Shown here piece after piece: positions 32,210-41,641 of a DNA stretch of 64,000 nt. The translations under genes were made by a program, and so were the position numbers. The DNA is from Acidobacteria bacterium Ga0077534 (GTDB lineage: Bacteria; Acidobacteriota; Blastocatellia; Pyrinomonadales; Pyrinomonadaceae): the NCBI GenBank assembly GCA_001464455.1, contig LNEI01000025.1:1-64000 (forward strand), given 5' to 3'. Numbering within the stretch: position 1 is the stretch's first letter; each line of letters begins with the position of its first letter. The notes below the pieces were generated by a model. It searched no databases. It saw nothing but the letters and a program-made list of their open reading frames with translations, and had not been told where the DNA came from.

Positions 32210-34930
32210 TCATTGCGGGAACTTCATTTCTTGGACTAACCTTTTGTATCGGGGATCATCTCTGATGAAATCGAGATAAACGTCGTTCTGTAACGCCGCC
32301 ATAGCCGTCGTTCGCACCCGTAAAGCCTCTTCCAGTCGTTCCAAAGTTCTCTCTCTGTCGCGCCTGGCCGCGTGATAGCGCGCCTCGAAGTAAGGGGTGA
32401 TCGGAAACCTTTGTTCCCTTATCGCGGTCTCAAGATCCATTGTAAGGACTGCCCACATGCCTTTTTCTTTGAAAATAGCCTTATACTGTTCGACCTTTTC
32501 TGTTGGCGAACGAAGTACTTTTTGATACTCCAAAAATGTCTCAAAAGATTGGCTTTCCATCCCCGCTAAGTGATAGGCCGAACTGAGTACTAGCCAAACT
32601 CGTGAGACGGTATTGTCGAGTTCAAGTGCTTTCTTAAATTCTGGGATCGCCTCTTCGAAACGACGCGAGCTGTATAGGATCAACCCGAGATTCCAGGTAC
32701 TTATTACCGAAAAAGGCTCGATCTCAATAGCCCTTTTCATGTGGGCGATCGCTTCATCTTTGCGAAGCATGCATGAAAGAAATTCACCGTACCATTGATG
32801 AGCTTGGGCGTTATTCGGATCAAGTTCGAGAGCTTTCTTAAAGTCTCGCTCAGCGCCCGGCCAGTCCCAGTCCGAACGGAACTTTATCCAGGCGAGCGAG
32901 GTGTAAGCTTCGCTCAGGTTTGGGTTTAGTTCAATCGCTTTTTCAGCCGACGCGCGCGCCTTGGGTATAACTTCTTCAGCAGGCAGAGTTGATCTGAAGA
33001 GTGTGCCTAGCAAGGCGTAAGAATCGGCCAAACCCGCGTATCCGAGTGCGAAATTCGGATCGAGATTGACCGCATCCTGAAAGTACTTAAGACTCTGTTG
33101 AGGACCTGCTTCTGATCCTTTGCGGGCGATATATTTGCCTTTGAGGTAAAGCTGATATACCTCGGGGTTGGTCGTGCCATTGTTTGAGAGTCGTGCGACC
33201 TCGGCCCCGGTGATCTTTGCGCTCAGATTTGCCGAGACGTCGCGGGCGAGGTCCGTTTGAAGCGAGATCAGATCTGCCTGGCGGCGGTCGTAGCGCTCCT
33301 TCCAGATAACATTTCCTGTGGCCGGATCGACCAGTTCGAGTTCGAGGGTCAATTGCTCACCTCGCTGGACAAATCTGCCGCTCAGTATCGTCTGTGCATT
33401 CAGTTCCGCCCCGATCTCTTTCAGGTTGTGTTCCTTGCCTTTATACCTAAAAACGGAAGAACGTGCCTTTACATCGAGGCCCGGAAGCTGCGACAGATTT
33501 CGGATAAGTGTATCGGTCATGCCATCGGACAGGTATTCGACCTCGGGGTCGCCGCTTTCGTTCACGAACGGCAGCACCGCAATAGAGCCGATCTGTTTTG
33601 ACGGCGAAATATACTGATATGCAAAAAAGATCGCGGCGAAGGCGACCACCAGAGCCGCGAAACCCGCCAGGTAAGTAAATGACCGACGTCTAGGCATTCC
33701 GACCCCGCTCCCCACCGTGGTCGAACGGTCATCTTCCATCGTCGCGGGCTGAAATACCTGAGTTCTGGATTCCGGTCGATTCGGCACCAGAGAACGTTCG
33801 ATCCGATCCTGTGCCTGCAATTGTTCGGCGAGTTCGGTCAGGTCATTTAGCAGTTCGCGGCTCGTTCGATACCGTTCGCTCTTCTCTTTCTCAAGCGAGC
33901 GTGTAACGATCTTTTCGAGTTCGGGCGGGACGCCGGAGACTATCTCGCTCACCGGCGGAGGTTTTTCAGTGAGGACGGCCGCGATGACGTCACTGATCGT
34001 CTCACCCGAGAATGGCCGCACACCGGTCAGCATCTGATAGAGAACAACGCCAAAGCTGAAAATATCGGTCTGAGCGTCAACGGGCTTTCCGCGGGCCTGT
34101 TCCGGCGACATATAATCGGGCGTGCCCATTATCATGCCGGGCGAGGTACGCGGAGAGCCTGAATCTACGCTGATGGGTCTCAACAGCGTTGCGCTTTCGG
34201 CCGCTGCTGTCACGCTCTCGGCGAGTTTTGCCAGGCCGAAATCGAGAACCTTCACGATGCCGTCGTCACGGATCATAACGTTATCCGGCTTGATGTCGCG
34301 GTGGACTATTCCGGCCTCGTGGGCGGCGTTGAGGGCAGAGGCGATCTGCTGGGCGATCTTGAGAACAGAACTGAGAGAAGGCTTTTCGTGCTTGAGGCAT
34401 TCGGTCAGCGTACGCCCTTTAACGAACTCTGTCGCGATAAACCGAAGGTCGTCGCTTTCGCCGATCTCGTGGATGGTCAGTATATTTGGGTGATTCAGAG
34501 CCGACGCCGACTTGGCCTCTAGCTGAAATCGTTTCACGCGATCCGGGTCGCGGGTAAACTCGGGCAGCAGGATCTTGATCGCGACATCGCGGCTGAGGCT
34601 TTTATCGCGGCAGAGATAGACCTCGCCCATGCCGCCTTTGCCGAGCCTTTCCTGCACGACGTAATGTCCAAACACCTCCCCGGTTGTGAGTGTTTCCGGA
34701 GTCGGTGCAGCTCCGTTTCCGTTCGAGATGATCTTCGCGGCATTTGGGATCACGGGCTGATCGATAAAATCTCCGGATTCGTGATGGGCAGAGACCAATT
34801 TCGAAACCTCGGCGATGATCTCTCCGTCGCCGCCGCTCTCGATCCTGATAAACTCAAAACGCTCCGCCGCGTCGACAGCGAGGGCCGCATGAAAAAGGTC
34901 GTTTATCTTTTGCCATTTTTCCGCGGTCAT
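32210..34930 (-). CDS. Serine/threonine protein kinase with TPR repeats
   Basis: 906 residues from ATG 34930, which overlaps the sigma-factor stop as ATGA; a longer start at 34957 would lie inside that gene. N-terminal helical segment, then a Hanks-type kinase at about 85-360: GKGGMGEVYLCRD (Gly loop), VAIKIL (Lys), HRDIKPDN (catalytic loop), DFGLAKL, MGTPDYMSPEQARG. A membrane segment (FTYLAGFAALVVAFAAIFFAY) near 430 precedes a TolB/adenylate-cyclase-associated domain (IAVLPFVNESGDPEVEYLSDG) and several TPR units from about 600 to the end. This layout is typical of signalling kinases in Acidobacteriota. It is probably a partner of the adjacent sigma factor. Confidence 0.93.
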   Translation of the reverse strand: MTAEKWQKINDLFHAALAVDAAERFEFIRIESGGDGEIIAEVSKLVSAHHESGDFIDQPVIPNAAKIISNGNGAAPTPETLTTGEVFGHYVVQERLGKGGMGEVYLCRDKSLSRDVAIKILLPEFTRDPDRVKRFQLEAKSASALNHPNILTIHEIGESDDLRFIATEFVKGRTLTECLKHEKPSLSSVLKIAQQIASALNAAHEAGIVHRDIKPDNVMIRDDGIVKVLDFGLAKLAESVTAAAESATLLRPISVDSGSPRTSPGMIMGTPDYMSPEQARGKPVDAQTDIFSFGVVLYQMLTGVRPFSGETISDVIAAVLTEKPPPVSEIVSGVPPELEKIVTRSLEKEKSERYRTSRELLNDLTELAEQLQAQDRIERSLVPNRPESRTQVFQPATMEDDRSTTVGSGVGMPRRRSFTYLAGFAALVVAFAAIFFAYQYISPSKQIGSIAVLPFVNESGDPEVEYLSDGMTDTLIRNLSQLPGLDVKARSSVFRYKGKEHNLKEIGAELNAQTILSGRFVQRGEQLTLELELVDPATGNVIWKERYDRRQADLISLQTDLARDVSANLSAKITGAEVARLSNNGTTNPEVYQLYLKGKYIARKGSEAGPQQSLKYFQDAVNLDPNFALGYAGLADSYALLGTLFRSTLPAEEVIPKARASAEKAIELNPNLSEAYTSLAWIKFRSDWDWPGAERDFKKALELDPNNAQAHQWYGEFLSCMLRKDEAIAHMKRAIEIEPFSVISTWNLGLILYSSRRFEEAIPEFKKALELDNTVSRVWLVLSSAYHLAGMESQSFETFLEYQKVLRSPTEKVEQYKAIFKEKGMWAVLTMDLETAIREQRFPITPYFEARYHAARRDRERTLERLEEALRVRTTAMAALQNDVYLDFIRDDPRYKRLVQEMKFPQ

Positions 34931-35469
34931 TCGTTCTTCATTCTTGCAAACAACCACGCTTTAGCAAAGCTCCATTCTCGTTCGACGGTTGCATCCGAGA
35001 TCTCGAGCACCTCTGCGATCTCAGTGGTGGTTAGACCGCCAAAAAACTTTAGCTCTACTATCCGTGCCTTCCTCGGGTCAAACTCGGCTAGATCATCGAG
35101 GCAGTCGTTGAGAGCGAGTATATCTACATCCTGCCGCAGGGCCGCATCCGCCGCGACACTGATCGAAACCTGCTGCAGCTCGCCGCCGCGTTTCTCGGCC
35201 CGGCGATCTCTCGCATGGTTGACCAATAGCCGCCGCATTATCTCGGAAGCAAGTCCAAGCACGTGTGGGCGGTTTTCCCAGTCGATCTTACGCTGGTCGA
35301 GGAGCTTTAGATAGGCTTCGTGGACGAGGGCCGTAGGCTGGAGCGTGTGCGACGAGCGTTCGCGGCTCATGTGGTAGCGGGCGATCCGCCGGAGCTCATC
35401 GTAGAGCATCGGCAAGATCTCTTCGGCAAGCTTGCCGCCGCTGCTGAATGAGTTAGGTAAAGCCCCCAT
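34927..35469 (-). CDS. ECF-type RNA polymerase sigma factor
   Basis: 180 residues. Region 2: LPMLYDELRRIARYHMSRER, PTALVHEAYLKLLDQ, RPHVLGLASEIMRRLLVNHARDR-type; region 4: LKFFGGLTTTEIAEVLEISDATVEREWSFAKAWL, in which the HTH recognition helix is SDATVEREWSFAK. This belongs to the ECF group that is usually encoded next to Ser/Thr kinases (the TIGR02999-like group). It directs transcription of a small regulon on kinase signalling (known for the family; inferred here). Stop overlaps the kinase start by 4 nt. Confidence 0.92.
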   Translation of the reverse strand: MGALPNSFSSGGKLAEEILPMLYDELRRIARYHMSRERSSHTLQPTALVHEAYLKLLDQRKIDWENRPHVLGLASEIMRRLLVNHARDRRAEKRGGELQQVSISVAADAALRQDVDILALNDCLDDLAEFDPRKARIVELKFFGGLTTTEIAEVLEISDATVEREWSFAKAWLFARMKNE

Positions 35470-35581
35470 ATTGCCCTTGAAATTTTTTTTGACGTTTCGT
35501 GAGGGATTCTAGCCCTTAACCGTGCGTTATTCAATAGACGGGCAAATTTAACCGTCGATCAAAAAATCATCGGAGGAAATC

Positions 35582-36001
35582 ATGAAAAATTCAATCATCA
35601 ATATCGTGTCCTTTATCGCTTTATCGCTCGTTGTCACTATATCAGTCAGTGCGCAAATGTCGACTGGGTACAAAGCCGAAGTTCCGTTCGATTTCACACT
35701 TTCAGGTAAGACGTTTGCCGCCGGCGAATACCGCATCGAGAGCACGAATGCCCGTTCCGTGAACGGCCAGGTCACCATTCGTGAGATGAAAACAAAAAAA
35801 GCTCACATTTTTAGCTCGGTGGATACCGGCGAGACTTCGAAGGCCGCGAAATTGATCTTTAGCAATATCGACGGCGAGTATTTTCTCGAAGCCATCTCGT
35901 CCTCAACGCTCAACGCTCAATTTCCACAAACGACCGGCAAGACGATGCTTGCGAAAAACGGAGCTAAGCAGGCGGTGGTTGCACTGAAACCTTCGAGATA
36001 G
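35582..36001 (+). CDS. Small secreted protein, unknown
   Basis: 139 residues. GGAGGA precedes ATG by about 8 nt. Signal peptide (IVSFIALSLVVTISVSA, QMS). Mature part is beta-rich: KAEVPFDFTLSGKTFAAGEYRIES is cut to its core VPFDFTLSGKTFAAGEY, a pattern common in secreted proteins of Acidobacteria. No enzyme motif. Its TAG abuts the stop of the convergent DUF1569 gene. Confidence 0.8.
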   Translation: MKNSIINIVSFIALSLVVTISVSAQMSTGYKAEVPFDFTLSGKTFAAGEYRIESTNARSVNGQVTIREMKTKKAHIFSSVDTGETSKAAKLIFSNIDGEYFLEAISSSTLNAQFPQTTGKTMLAKNGAKQAVVALKPSR

Positions 36002-36454
36002 CTAAACGCCAAACTGTCGCAGGTGATGGTCCATGTGTTTGTGAGCGATCAGTGCCCATTCCTTCGCGGACATTTTCCCGAACATCGGATGGTCAAGACA
36101 TTGGTGCCCTTCGGGCAAGGTTCCTAGTTTGTTAGTTAATTCAATAAGGGTCTCGCGGTCAGCCGCGAGACCCTGCGGCTTCCGGCCCGCTTGCTGCTGA
36201 TCCAACTCAGCCGAAACTTTGACCTCTTTCGGCATGGGCAGGACGTACAAGACGAGCGGCTTGATAAAAGTCCTCGACGCAAAAGTACTGCGGGCCGGAA
36301 CACTTTCTACAAACGGCATCTCGCCTGCCTGAACCAGATGCGAAACCATCTGCTCAAGCGTCATCCGCCCCCACGCCGCCTTCTCCTCCCCGGACAAACT
36401 GTTGATTCGTCCAATGATCGCTTTCCTGTCCTTTTCGTTTCTCAAGGTCTTCAT
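36002..36454 (-). CDS. DinB-like (DUF1569) protein
   Basis: 150 residues. DinB-like four-helix fold: RMTLEQMVSHLVQAGEMPF near residue 30 and HPMFGKMSAKEWALIAHKH at 125, with H-HxxxH residues at the metal-binding positions (HLVQ; HKHMDHHLRQFG). The family contains thiol-dependent transferases and proteins of unknown role. A hydrophobic stretch (FIKPLVLYVLPMP) lies in the middle. Confidence 0.82.
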   Translation of the reverse strand: MKTLRNEKDRKAIIGRINSLSGEEKAAWGRMTLEQMVSHLVQAGEMPFVESVPARSTFASRTFIKPLVLYVLPMPKEVKVSAELDQQQAGRKPQGLAADRETLIELTNKLGTLPEGHQCLDHPMFGKMSAKEWALIAHKHMDHHLRQFGV

Positions 36455-36752
36455 ATGTTCGTCATCTTCCTAAAGCAGATTGTAGTGCAGATCACGTCAA
36501 TTTTCACGCAACTGTGACAGCATGATCGACGCCGCGGGGGCTGAGGTGCCGAGGGCGTCGGCAGTGAAGCTCTGACGGCGGCGGATGAGTGTGAAAACCC
36601 GAGTTTTCGCGTCATTATGATACAGATGCAGAGGTGATATCCGCTATATCGTCGATCTGACACAAGCCGCCGCCCGCGCTTGATAGCGATCCTAAAACAC
36701 GCCATAATTCCATCGTCCTATTTAATTACCTCAATTCAAAGGAGTTTCTGCC

Positions 36753-39700
36753 GTGATGAGATCGCGTCGTTGGTTTTGTATCGTTTTCCTTTTCCTCGTT
36801 CAACTATCGGTCGTCGTTGCCCAAACGCCGACGCCGTCGCCGGGCGCATCTCCGGCAGGTGACTCGACACGGGCGACCGTGGTCCAGGGCTCGCCATCGC
36901 CGTCTCCATCACCCTCCGCCGCACCCATGGCAGCGGATCCGATGGGGCCGCAGGCCTTTAGCGGGATGCGGTTCAGGTCGCTCGGGCCGGCAGTTACTTC
37001 GGGGCGTGTGATCGCGTTTGCGGTTGATCCAACGGATAAGGCGAAATACTACGTTGCGGTTGCCTCTGGCGGTGTTTGGAAGACCGTAAACAGCGGCACG
37101 ACCTTTACACCGATCTTTGATAACGAGGGAGCATTTTCGATCGGAGCAATAGTTCTCGATCCTAACAATCCGGCAACCGTCTGGGTCGGGACCGGCGAGA
37201 GAAACAGCCAGCGAAGCGTCGCATATGGCGATGGCGTGTACCGCTCGGACGATGGCGGCCGAAGTTGGCGAAACGTTGGCCTCAAAACCTCAGAGCACAT
37301 TGGCCGCATCGCCATCGATCCTCGTGACAGCAACGTAGTTTTTGTTGCGGCCCAGGGCCCGCTCTGGTCCGGCGGCGGCGAGCGCGGCCTTTACAAAACC
37401 ACTGACGGCGGAAAGACCTGGAAGGCAGTCATCCCGGGCACCGAACATACGGGAGCGACCGATGTCGTGATCGATCCGAAAAATCCCGACCTGATGTACG
37501 CCTCGACGTGGCAGCGTCGCAGACATTTTTACACGCTGATCAATGGCGGCCCGGAATCGGCGATCTATAGATCGACCGATGGCGGCAACACCTGGACCCG
37601 CCAGAGAAGTGGCCTGCCCCCGGGCGACCTCGGCCGTATTGGCCTTTCGATCTCGCCGGCAGATACGAATGTTATTTACGCTTCGGTCGAGGCCGGCGGA
37701 CAGTTGAGCGGCATCTTCCGTTCGAACGACCGCGGGGCGACATGGGAGCGAATGGGAAACCGCATCGCTCAGGGCATGTATTACGGCCAGATAGTTGCCG
37801 ACCCGAAATTAGTCGACCGCGTTTACATTCCTGACGTCCAGATGCAGGTCTCGGATGACGGCGGACGCACGCAGCGAATGGCGGGCGAGCGTCTGAAGCA
37901 CGTTGACAACCACGCTCTGTGGATCGACCCGAACAACAACAACTACCTGCTCGTCGGCTGTGATGGCGGTATTTATGAGAGCTTTGACCGCGGCGAGAAC
38001 TGGCACTTTAAGGCGAATTTGCCCGTAACGCAGTTTTACGACGTCGCCGTCGATAACGCCGTTCCTTTCTACAACGTCTACGGCGGTACGCAGGACAACA
38101 ACTCGCTCGGCGGCCCGGCGAAGAATAGGAATGTGGAAGGCATCGTCAATTCTGACTGGATCATGACCAATGGCGGCGACGGTTTCCAGACCCGCATCGA
38201 CCCGACCGACCCGAACATCATCTACGCCGAAAGCCAGAACGGAGGCCTCGTCCGATACGACAAGCGCACCGGCGAACGCGTGAGCATCGCGCCGATAGAG
38301 GGCAAGGGTATCGAATCGCAGCGATACAATTGGGATTCGCCGCTTATCATCAGCCCGCATTCGCACACTCGGCTTTATTTTGCGGGGCATAAGCTCTTCA
38401 AATCCGACAACCGTGGCGATGATTGGAAGGTCATTTCCGGCGATCTTTCCCGGGGTATTGACCGCAACACTTTGCCGGTAATGGGCAAGGTCTGGGGTCC
38501 GGACGCGATCGCAAAACACCAATCGACCGCTCTGTACGGCAACGCCTCGGCCCTTTCAGAGTCGCCCAAAAAACAAGGCCTGATCTACATCGGCACCGAT
38601 GACGGGCTGATCCAGGTCACCGAAAACGATGGCGGTTCGTGGCGAAAGGTCGATGAGATCGCCGGTGTCCCGAAGAACGGTTATGTCCAACGCATCCTTG
38701 CTTCGCTGCATGACGCGAACACGGTTTTCGCTCTGATCAACAATCACCAGAATGGTGACTTTAAACCATACATAGTCAAAAGCACCGACGCCGGCCGCAC
38801 CTGGACATCCATCAAAGGCAACCTTCCCGAACGCGGTTCCACCTATGCGATCGCCGAAGATCACGTAAATCCGAATCTGCTGTTTGTCGGCACCGAATTC
38901 GGAGCTTTCTTTACGGTCGACGGCGGCAATAAATGGACGCAGCTTCGCTCCGGGCTGCCGACCATCTCGGTTCGTGACATCGCCATCCAGCGTGAGGTCA
39001 ATGACCTGGTGTTAGGTACGTTCGGCCGCGGCATCTATGTGCTTGATAACTATGCACCGCTTCGTCAGGTCTCGGCGGCGATGATGCAGCAGCCCTCGGC
39101 TTTGCTGCCCATCGCGGATGCCCTGATGTTCGTGCGGTCGAACTCGAGCTTCGCAAGCTCGCAGGGAGCGTCGTTTTACACCGCCGCGAACCCTGCTTAC
39201 GGCGCTGTATTTACCTACTACCTTAAGGCCGCCCCGCGAACCCTTCGCCAGCAACGACAGGAAGCGGAACGTGCAGCAGAACGAAGCAACCGGCCGTTCA
39301 AATATCCGAGCATCGCCGAACTCCGTGCGGAAGCCGAAGAAGAGCCGCCAGCGTTGATCTTTACTGTGACAGACGCCGAGGGCAAGGTCGTTCGCCGGGT
39401 CACCTCGCCTGCAAGCCCCGGCATCCAGCGCGTCGTTTGGGATCTTAGGTACCTTCCGCCCTCGGTTCAGGCTCCGCAGCAGGGCGGACCGGGCGGCGGC
39501 GGTGGATTTGGCGGCGGCGCTGGTGGATTCGGCGGCGGTGCTCAGGGCCAACTCGTAATGCCTGGAAAATATACTGTTTCGATGGCAATGCGGGTCAATC
39601 GCGTCGTCACCGACATGCCCGGAACGCAGAGCTTCAACGTTATTGTCGAAGGAAAAGAGAATATCTCACCTGCTGACGCAAAACTGCTAGCTGAGTTCCA

Positions 39701-40127
39701 GCGCAAAGTGGGCTCGCTTCAGCGTTCAGTGGCGGCATCGTCGGGCGTCGCTACCGAGGCAAAGTCTCGGATCGGACTCTATCGGCGTTCGGCCGCGGAA
39801 TCTCCAACCGACAACAAGCGGCTTTTGGCCCAGGTCGAGGCGTTCGATAATGAGATCGACGAACTCATAAACGAGATACGAGGTGGTCGTGCCGATACGG
39901 AGATCCCGCCGCCCTCGATCCTTGCCCGAATTGGCAGAGTTGCAGGAACGATCCGTCTGGCGACGATCAAACCTACTGCGACGCAAGTGACCAACTACGA
40001 ACTTGCAAATTCCGAGTTTGCTCCTGTCCTCGCACGGCTTCGAAAGCTGGTCGAGGTCGATATGCCTCGCTTCGAAAAAGAACTTGAAGCAGCCGGAGCA
40101 CCTATGACTCCGGGAAGGCTGCCGTAG
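36753..40127 (+). CDS. Secreted BNR/VPS10-like beta-propeller protein
   Basis: 1124 residues. GTG 36753 lies 8 nt after GGAG, ATG 36756 is the alternative. Signal peptide (FCIVFLFLVQLSVVVAQ), then a Pro/Ser-rich linker. Residues 70-770 carry repeated Asp-box motifs (YRSDDGGRSW, YKTTDGGKTW, YRSTDGGNTW, FRSNDRGATW, KSTDAGRTW) typical of sortilin/VPS10-like ten-bladed propellers. Often annotated as glycosyl hydrolase, but no catalytic acid can be assigned. From about 790 comes an Ig-like section with a glycine-rich loop (GGPGGGGGFGGGAGGFGGG) at 910 and a helical C-terminal domain. Probably extracellular, protein- or glycan-binding. A terminator follows. Confidence 0.88.
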   Translation: MMRSRRWFCIVFLFLVQLSVVVAQTPTPSPGASPAGDSTRATVVQGSPSPSPSPSAAPMAADPMGPQAFSGMRFRSLGPAVTSGRVIAFAVDPTDKAKYYVAVASGGVWKTVNSGTTFTPIFDNEGAFSIGAIVLDPNNPATVWVGTGERNSQRSVAYGDGVYRSDDGGRSWRNVGLKTSEHIGRIAIDPRDSNVVFVAAQGPLWSGGGERGLYKTTDGGKTWKAVIPGTEHTGATDVVIDPKNPDLMYASTWQRRRHFYTLINGGPESAIYRSTDGGNTWTRQRSGLPPGDLGRIGLSISPADTNVIYASVEAGGQLSGIFRSNDRGATWERMGNRIAQGMYYGQIVADPKLVDRVYIPDVQMQVSDDGGRTQRMAGERLKHVDNHALWIDPNNNNYLLVGCDGGIYESFDRGENWHFKANLPVTQFYDVAVDNAVPFYNVYGGTQDNNSLGGPAKNRNVEGIVNSDWIMTNGGDGFQTRIDPTDPNIIYAESQNGGLVRYDKRTGERVSIAPIEGKGIESQRYNWDSPLIISPHSHTRLYFAGHKLFKSDNRGDDWKVISGDLSRGIDRNTLPVMGKVWGPDAIAKHQSTALYGNASALSESPKKQGLIYIGTDDGLIQVTENDGGSWRKVDEIAGVPKNGYVQRILASLHDANTVFALINNHQNGDFKPYIVKSTDAGRTWTSIKGNLPERGSTYAIAEDHVNPNLLFVGTEFGAFFTVDGGNKWTQLRSGLPTISVRDIAIQREVNDLVLGTFGRGIYVLDNYAPLRQVSAAMMQQPSALLPIADALMFVRSNSSFASSQGASFYTAANPAYGAVFTYYLKAAPRTLRQQRQEAERAAERSNRPFKYPSIAELRAEAEEEPPALIFTVTDAEGKVVRRVTSPASPGIQRVVWDLRYLPPSVQAPQQGGPGGGGGFGGGAGGFGGGAQGQLVMPGKYTVSMAMRVNRVVTDMPGTQSFNVIVEGKENISPADAKLLAEFQRKVGSLQRSVAASSGVATEAKSRIGLYRRSAAESPTDNKRLLAQVEAFDNEIDELINEIRGGRADTEIPPPSILARIGRVAGTIRLATIKPTATQVTNYELANSEFAPVLARLRKLVEVDMPRFEKELEAAGAPMTPGRLP

Positions 40128-40146
40128 GGAAGGTCATGTGATCCTA

Positions 40147-40186
40147 AAAAAACGGTACGAAGTTCAAGTTCGTACCGTTTTTCTTT
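40147..40186 (+). terminator. Bidirectional rho-independent terminator
   Basis: AAAACGGTACGAA and TTCGTACCGTTTT pair around GTTCAAG, with T-runs on both sides (TTTTTCTTTT on plus, TTTTTTT on minus). Ends the BNR gene and could end leftward transcripts from the 40-41 kb genes. Confidence 0.9.
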
Positions 40187-40597
40187 TCACTCGATCTTAG
40201 CAGGCCGCGGGTTTGGTGGATTCAATGTGAAGACAAATGACCGGTATTCGTGCGCGTACGCACACACAGTGGCTCGGACTAATGTAAAAAGCGAACTGCC
40301 AACTGAATCAGGCTACGGTGATTCAAATTCGTATAACGGAGGATGTAATCTTTAATATATTGAAACGAGAGAGGCCGGAAGCACACTGAAACGCTTTCGC
40401 CCCCCTTTTTAATTGCATCATCGGCCTTGACATTTTTATTCATACTGTGCGATTCTTGCAACGGTATTGCATCAAGGCGACTTTCAAGATGTGTGATCTT
40501 TGATAATTTACGATCGCTGGTGGAGACGAACGATCGGCGACCAGGCTGAGACTGTAGATCTTCGTTTCTGGTGGAACGCAGGTGTGTATTTGCTTGC
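40187..40597. other. Long intergenic stretch, mostly unassigned
   Basis: Low-information region between the BNR gene and the 80-bp elements. Contains one possible short gene (40279-40443, minus), scattered GGAGACG and GGTGGAACG motifs, and CGCACACACAGTG-like simple sequence. No RNA gene recognised. Confidence 0.4.
40279..40443 (-). CDS. Possible small ribbon-helix-helix protein
   Basis: 54 codons from ATG 40443. The sequence SVCFRPLSFQYIKDYILRYT followed by NLNHRSLIQLAVRFLH fits the strand-helix-turn-helix pattern of CopG/Arc-type DNA-binding proteins. The N-terminus is basic (MNKNVKADDAIKKGG). No ribosome site is seen, and the reading frame extends further upstream without a better start, so coding is uncertain. 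It lies next to two 80-bp elements. If real it could be an antitoxin- or repressor-like DNA binder. Confidence 0.35.
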   Translation of the reverse strand: MNKNVKADDAIKKGGESVSVCFRPLSFQYIKDYILRYTNLNHRSLIQLAVRFLH

Positions 40598-40677
40598 AAG
40601 TGGAACGATTTTTCACCGTAAAGTGTTGTAAATATAGTATTTGAGCCGTTCCACTTTCAACAGCTAAGTGGAACGAT
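40598..40677 (+). repeat. 80-bp triple half-site element, copy A (GGAAC type)
   Basis: AAGTGGAACGATTTTTC at the start, CGTTCCACTTTCAACAGC at 40648-40665 and AAGTGGAACGAT at the end. The second and third half-sites form a 10-bp hairpin with a short loop; the first can pair with the second as an alternative. Confidence 0.85.
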
Positions 40678-40719
40678 ATGTCAACCTGTTTCATGATGAG
40701 ACGGGCTTTTTTTCTTTTC

Positions 40720-40799
40720 AAGTGAGACGATTTTTCGGCGTAACCGACAATGTCTGCAACAGTTAAGCCGTCTCACTTTCAGCAGCGAAGTGAGACGAT
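40720..40799 (+). repeat. 80-bp triple half-site element, copy B (GAGAC type)
   Basis: Same length and layout as copy A, but all three half-sites read GAGAC/GTCTC instead of GGAAC/GTTCC: AAGTGAGACGATTTTTC, CGTCTCACTTTCAGCAGC, AAGTGAGACGAT. The middle 25 nt differ between copies. Confidence 0.85.
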
Positions 40800-40879
40800 A
40801 GCCTGCTCAGCATCACCCCTGAGATCGACGCTAAATGCGTCACGGAATATGGACCACGTTACATAGCTCAAACGTATTC

Positions 40880-41641
40880 TTACCTCTTCGAAAGCAGTTT
40901 GGCGGGGTTGTTTGTTATTAACGCGCTGATGTTGCGCTTTCTGCATCTCGTGAGCCAGGCGGGGTTGTCGGTGGTCCAGATGGTGATGGGCATCTGAGCA
41001 TCGGTTGCGAGAGTTGTCAATTTTGGCGTGGCGAGTGAGTGATGGACGGAGAGTTGATCGGCGCTGAATTCGCGGGCCAGGGCAATAATATGGCGTTTGC
41101 GCCGGAGGATGTTCATTATCTCGGGTGCGAAGAGAGCAGCGGTCCTCACTTCAGGCAGAGCGTGTCTGACGGCAGGGATTGCCGCGAGCTTGAAGCTTTT
41201 TACGATCATCTGGCTTAGTTGCGGCGAATCGCGAATGACATGACAAACCGCTTTGGCGAGCTCGTCGTAGCCTGTGTCTCGGCATTTCAGTTCGATATAG
41301 ATCGGGCCGCGGCAGTCAGTAAGAGTGTCAAGAACTTCGACGAGCGTCGGAACCGTTTGCGATGATAGATCGTCACCGGTTTTGTTTTTCCTGGCGAACC
41401 ACGACCCGACATCGATCTTGCCGAGTTGTTTTGCGGTCAATTCGGCGACAGCTTCGCGGCGGCCGGCCGTTCGCTTCAGGTCGAAGTCGTGGATGACGAC
41501 CGGAACGCCGTCTTTCGAAAGTTGGACGTCAAACTCGACCCCGTCCGCTCCTTTGTCGAGCGCGAGTCGAAAAGCTGCAAGCGTATTCTCCGGCGCATGC
41601 GAACTGTCTCCGCGGTGAGCGATTATCAGTGGCTTTTTCAC
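40880..41641 (-). CDS. Glycerophosphodiester phosphodiesterase
   Basis: 253 residues from GTG 41641, which overlaps the upstream stop as GTGA; an ATG at 41674 would overlap by 37 nt and adds 11 residues not typical of the family. Hydrolyses glycerophosphodiesters to glycerol-3-phosphate and an alcohol. GDPD motifs: IIAHRGDSSHAPENTLAAF (catalytic His-Arg), GVEFDVQLSKDGVPVVIHDF (metal-binding Glu/Asp and second His), IYIELK and the C-terminal ITIWTTDNPAW. No signal peptide, so cytosolic. Co-transcribed with the methyltransferase upstream. Confidence 0.93.
   Translation of the reverse strand: MKKPLIIAHRGDSSHAPENTLAAFRLALDKGADGVEFDVQLSKDGVPVVIHDFDLKRTAGRREAVAELTAKQLGKIDVGSWFARKNKTGDDLSSQTVPTLVEVLDTLTDCRGPIYIELKCRDTGYDELAKAVCHVIRDSPQLSQMIVKSFKLAAIPAVRHALPEVRTAALFAPEIMNILRRKRHIIALAREFSADQLSVHHSLATPKLTTLATDAQMPITIWTTDNPAWLTRCRKRNISALITNNPAKLLSKR

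Noticed and set aside
36455-36752. Gap before the BNR gene checked for RNA or small genes
   Set aside because: Only a short GAAAACCCGAGTTTTC hairpin without T-tract and no credible frame.
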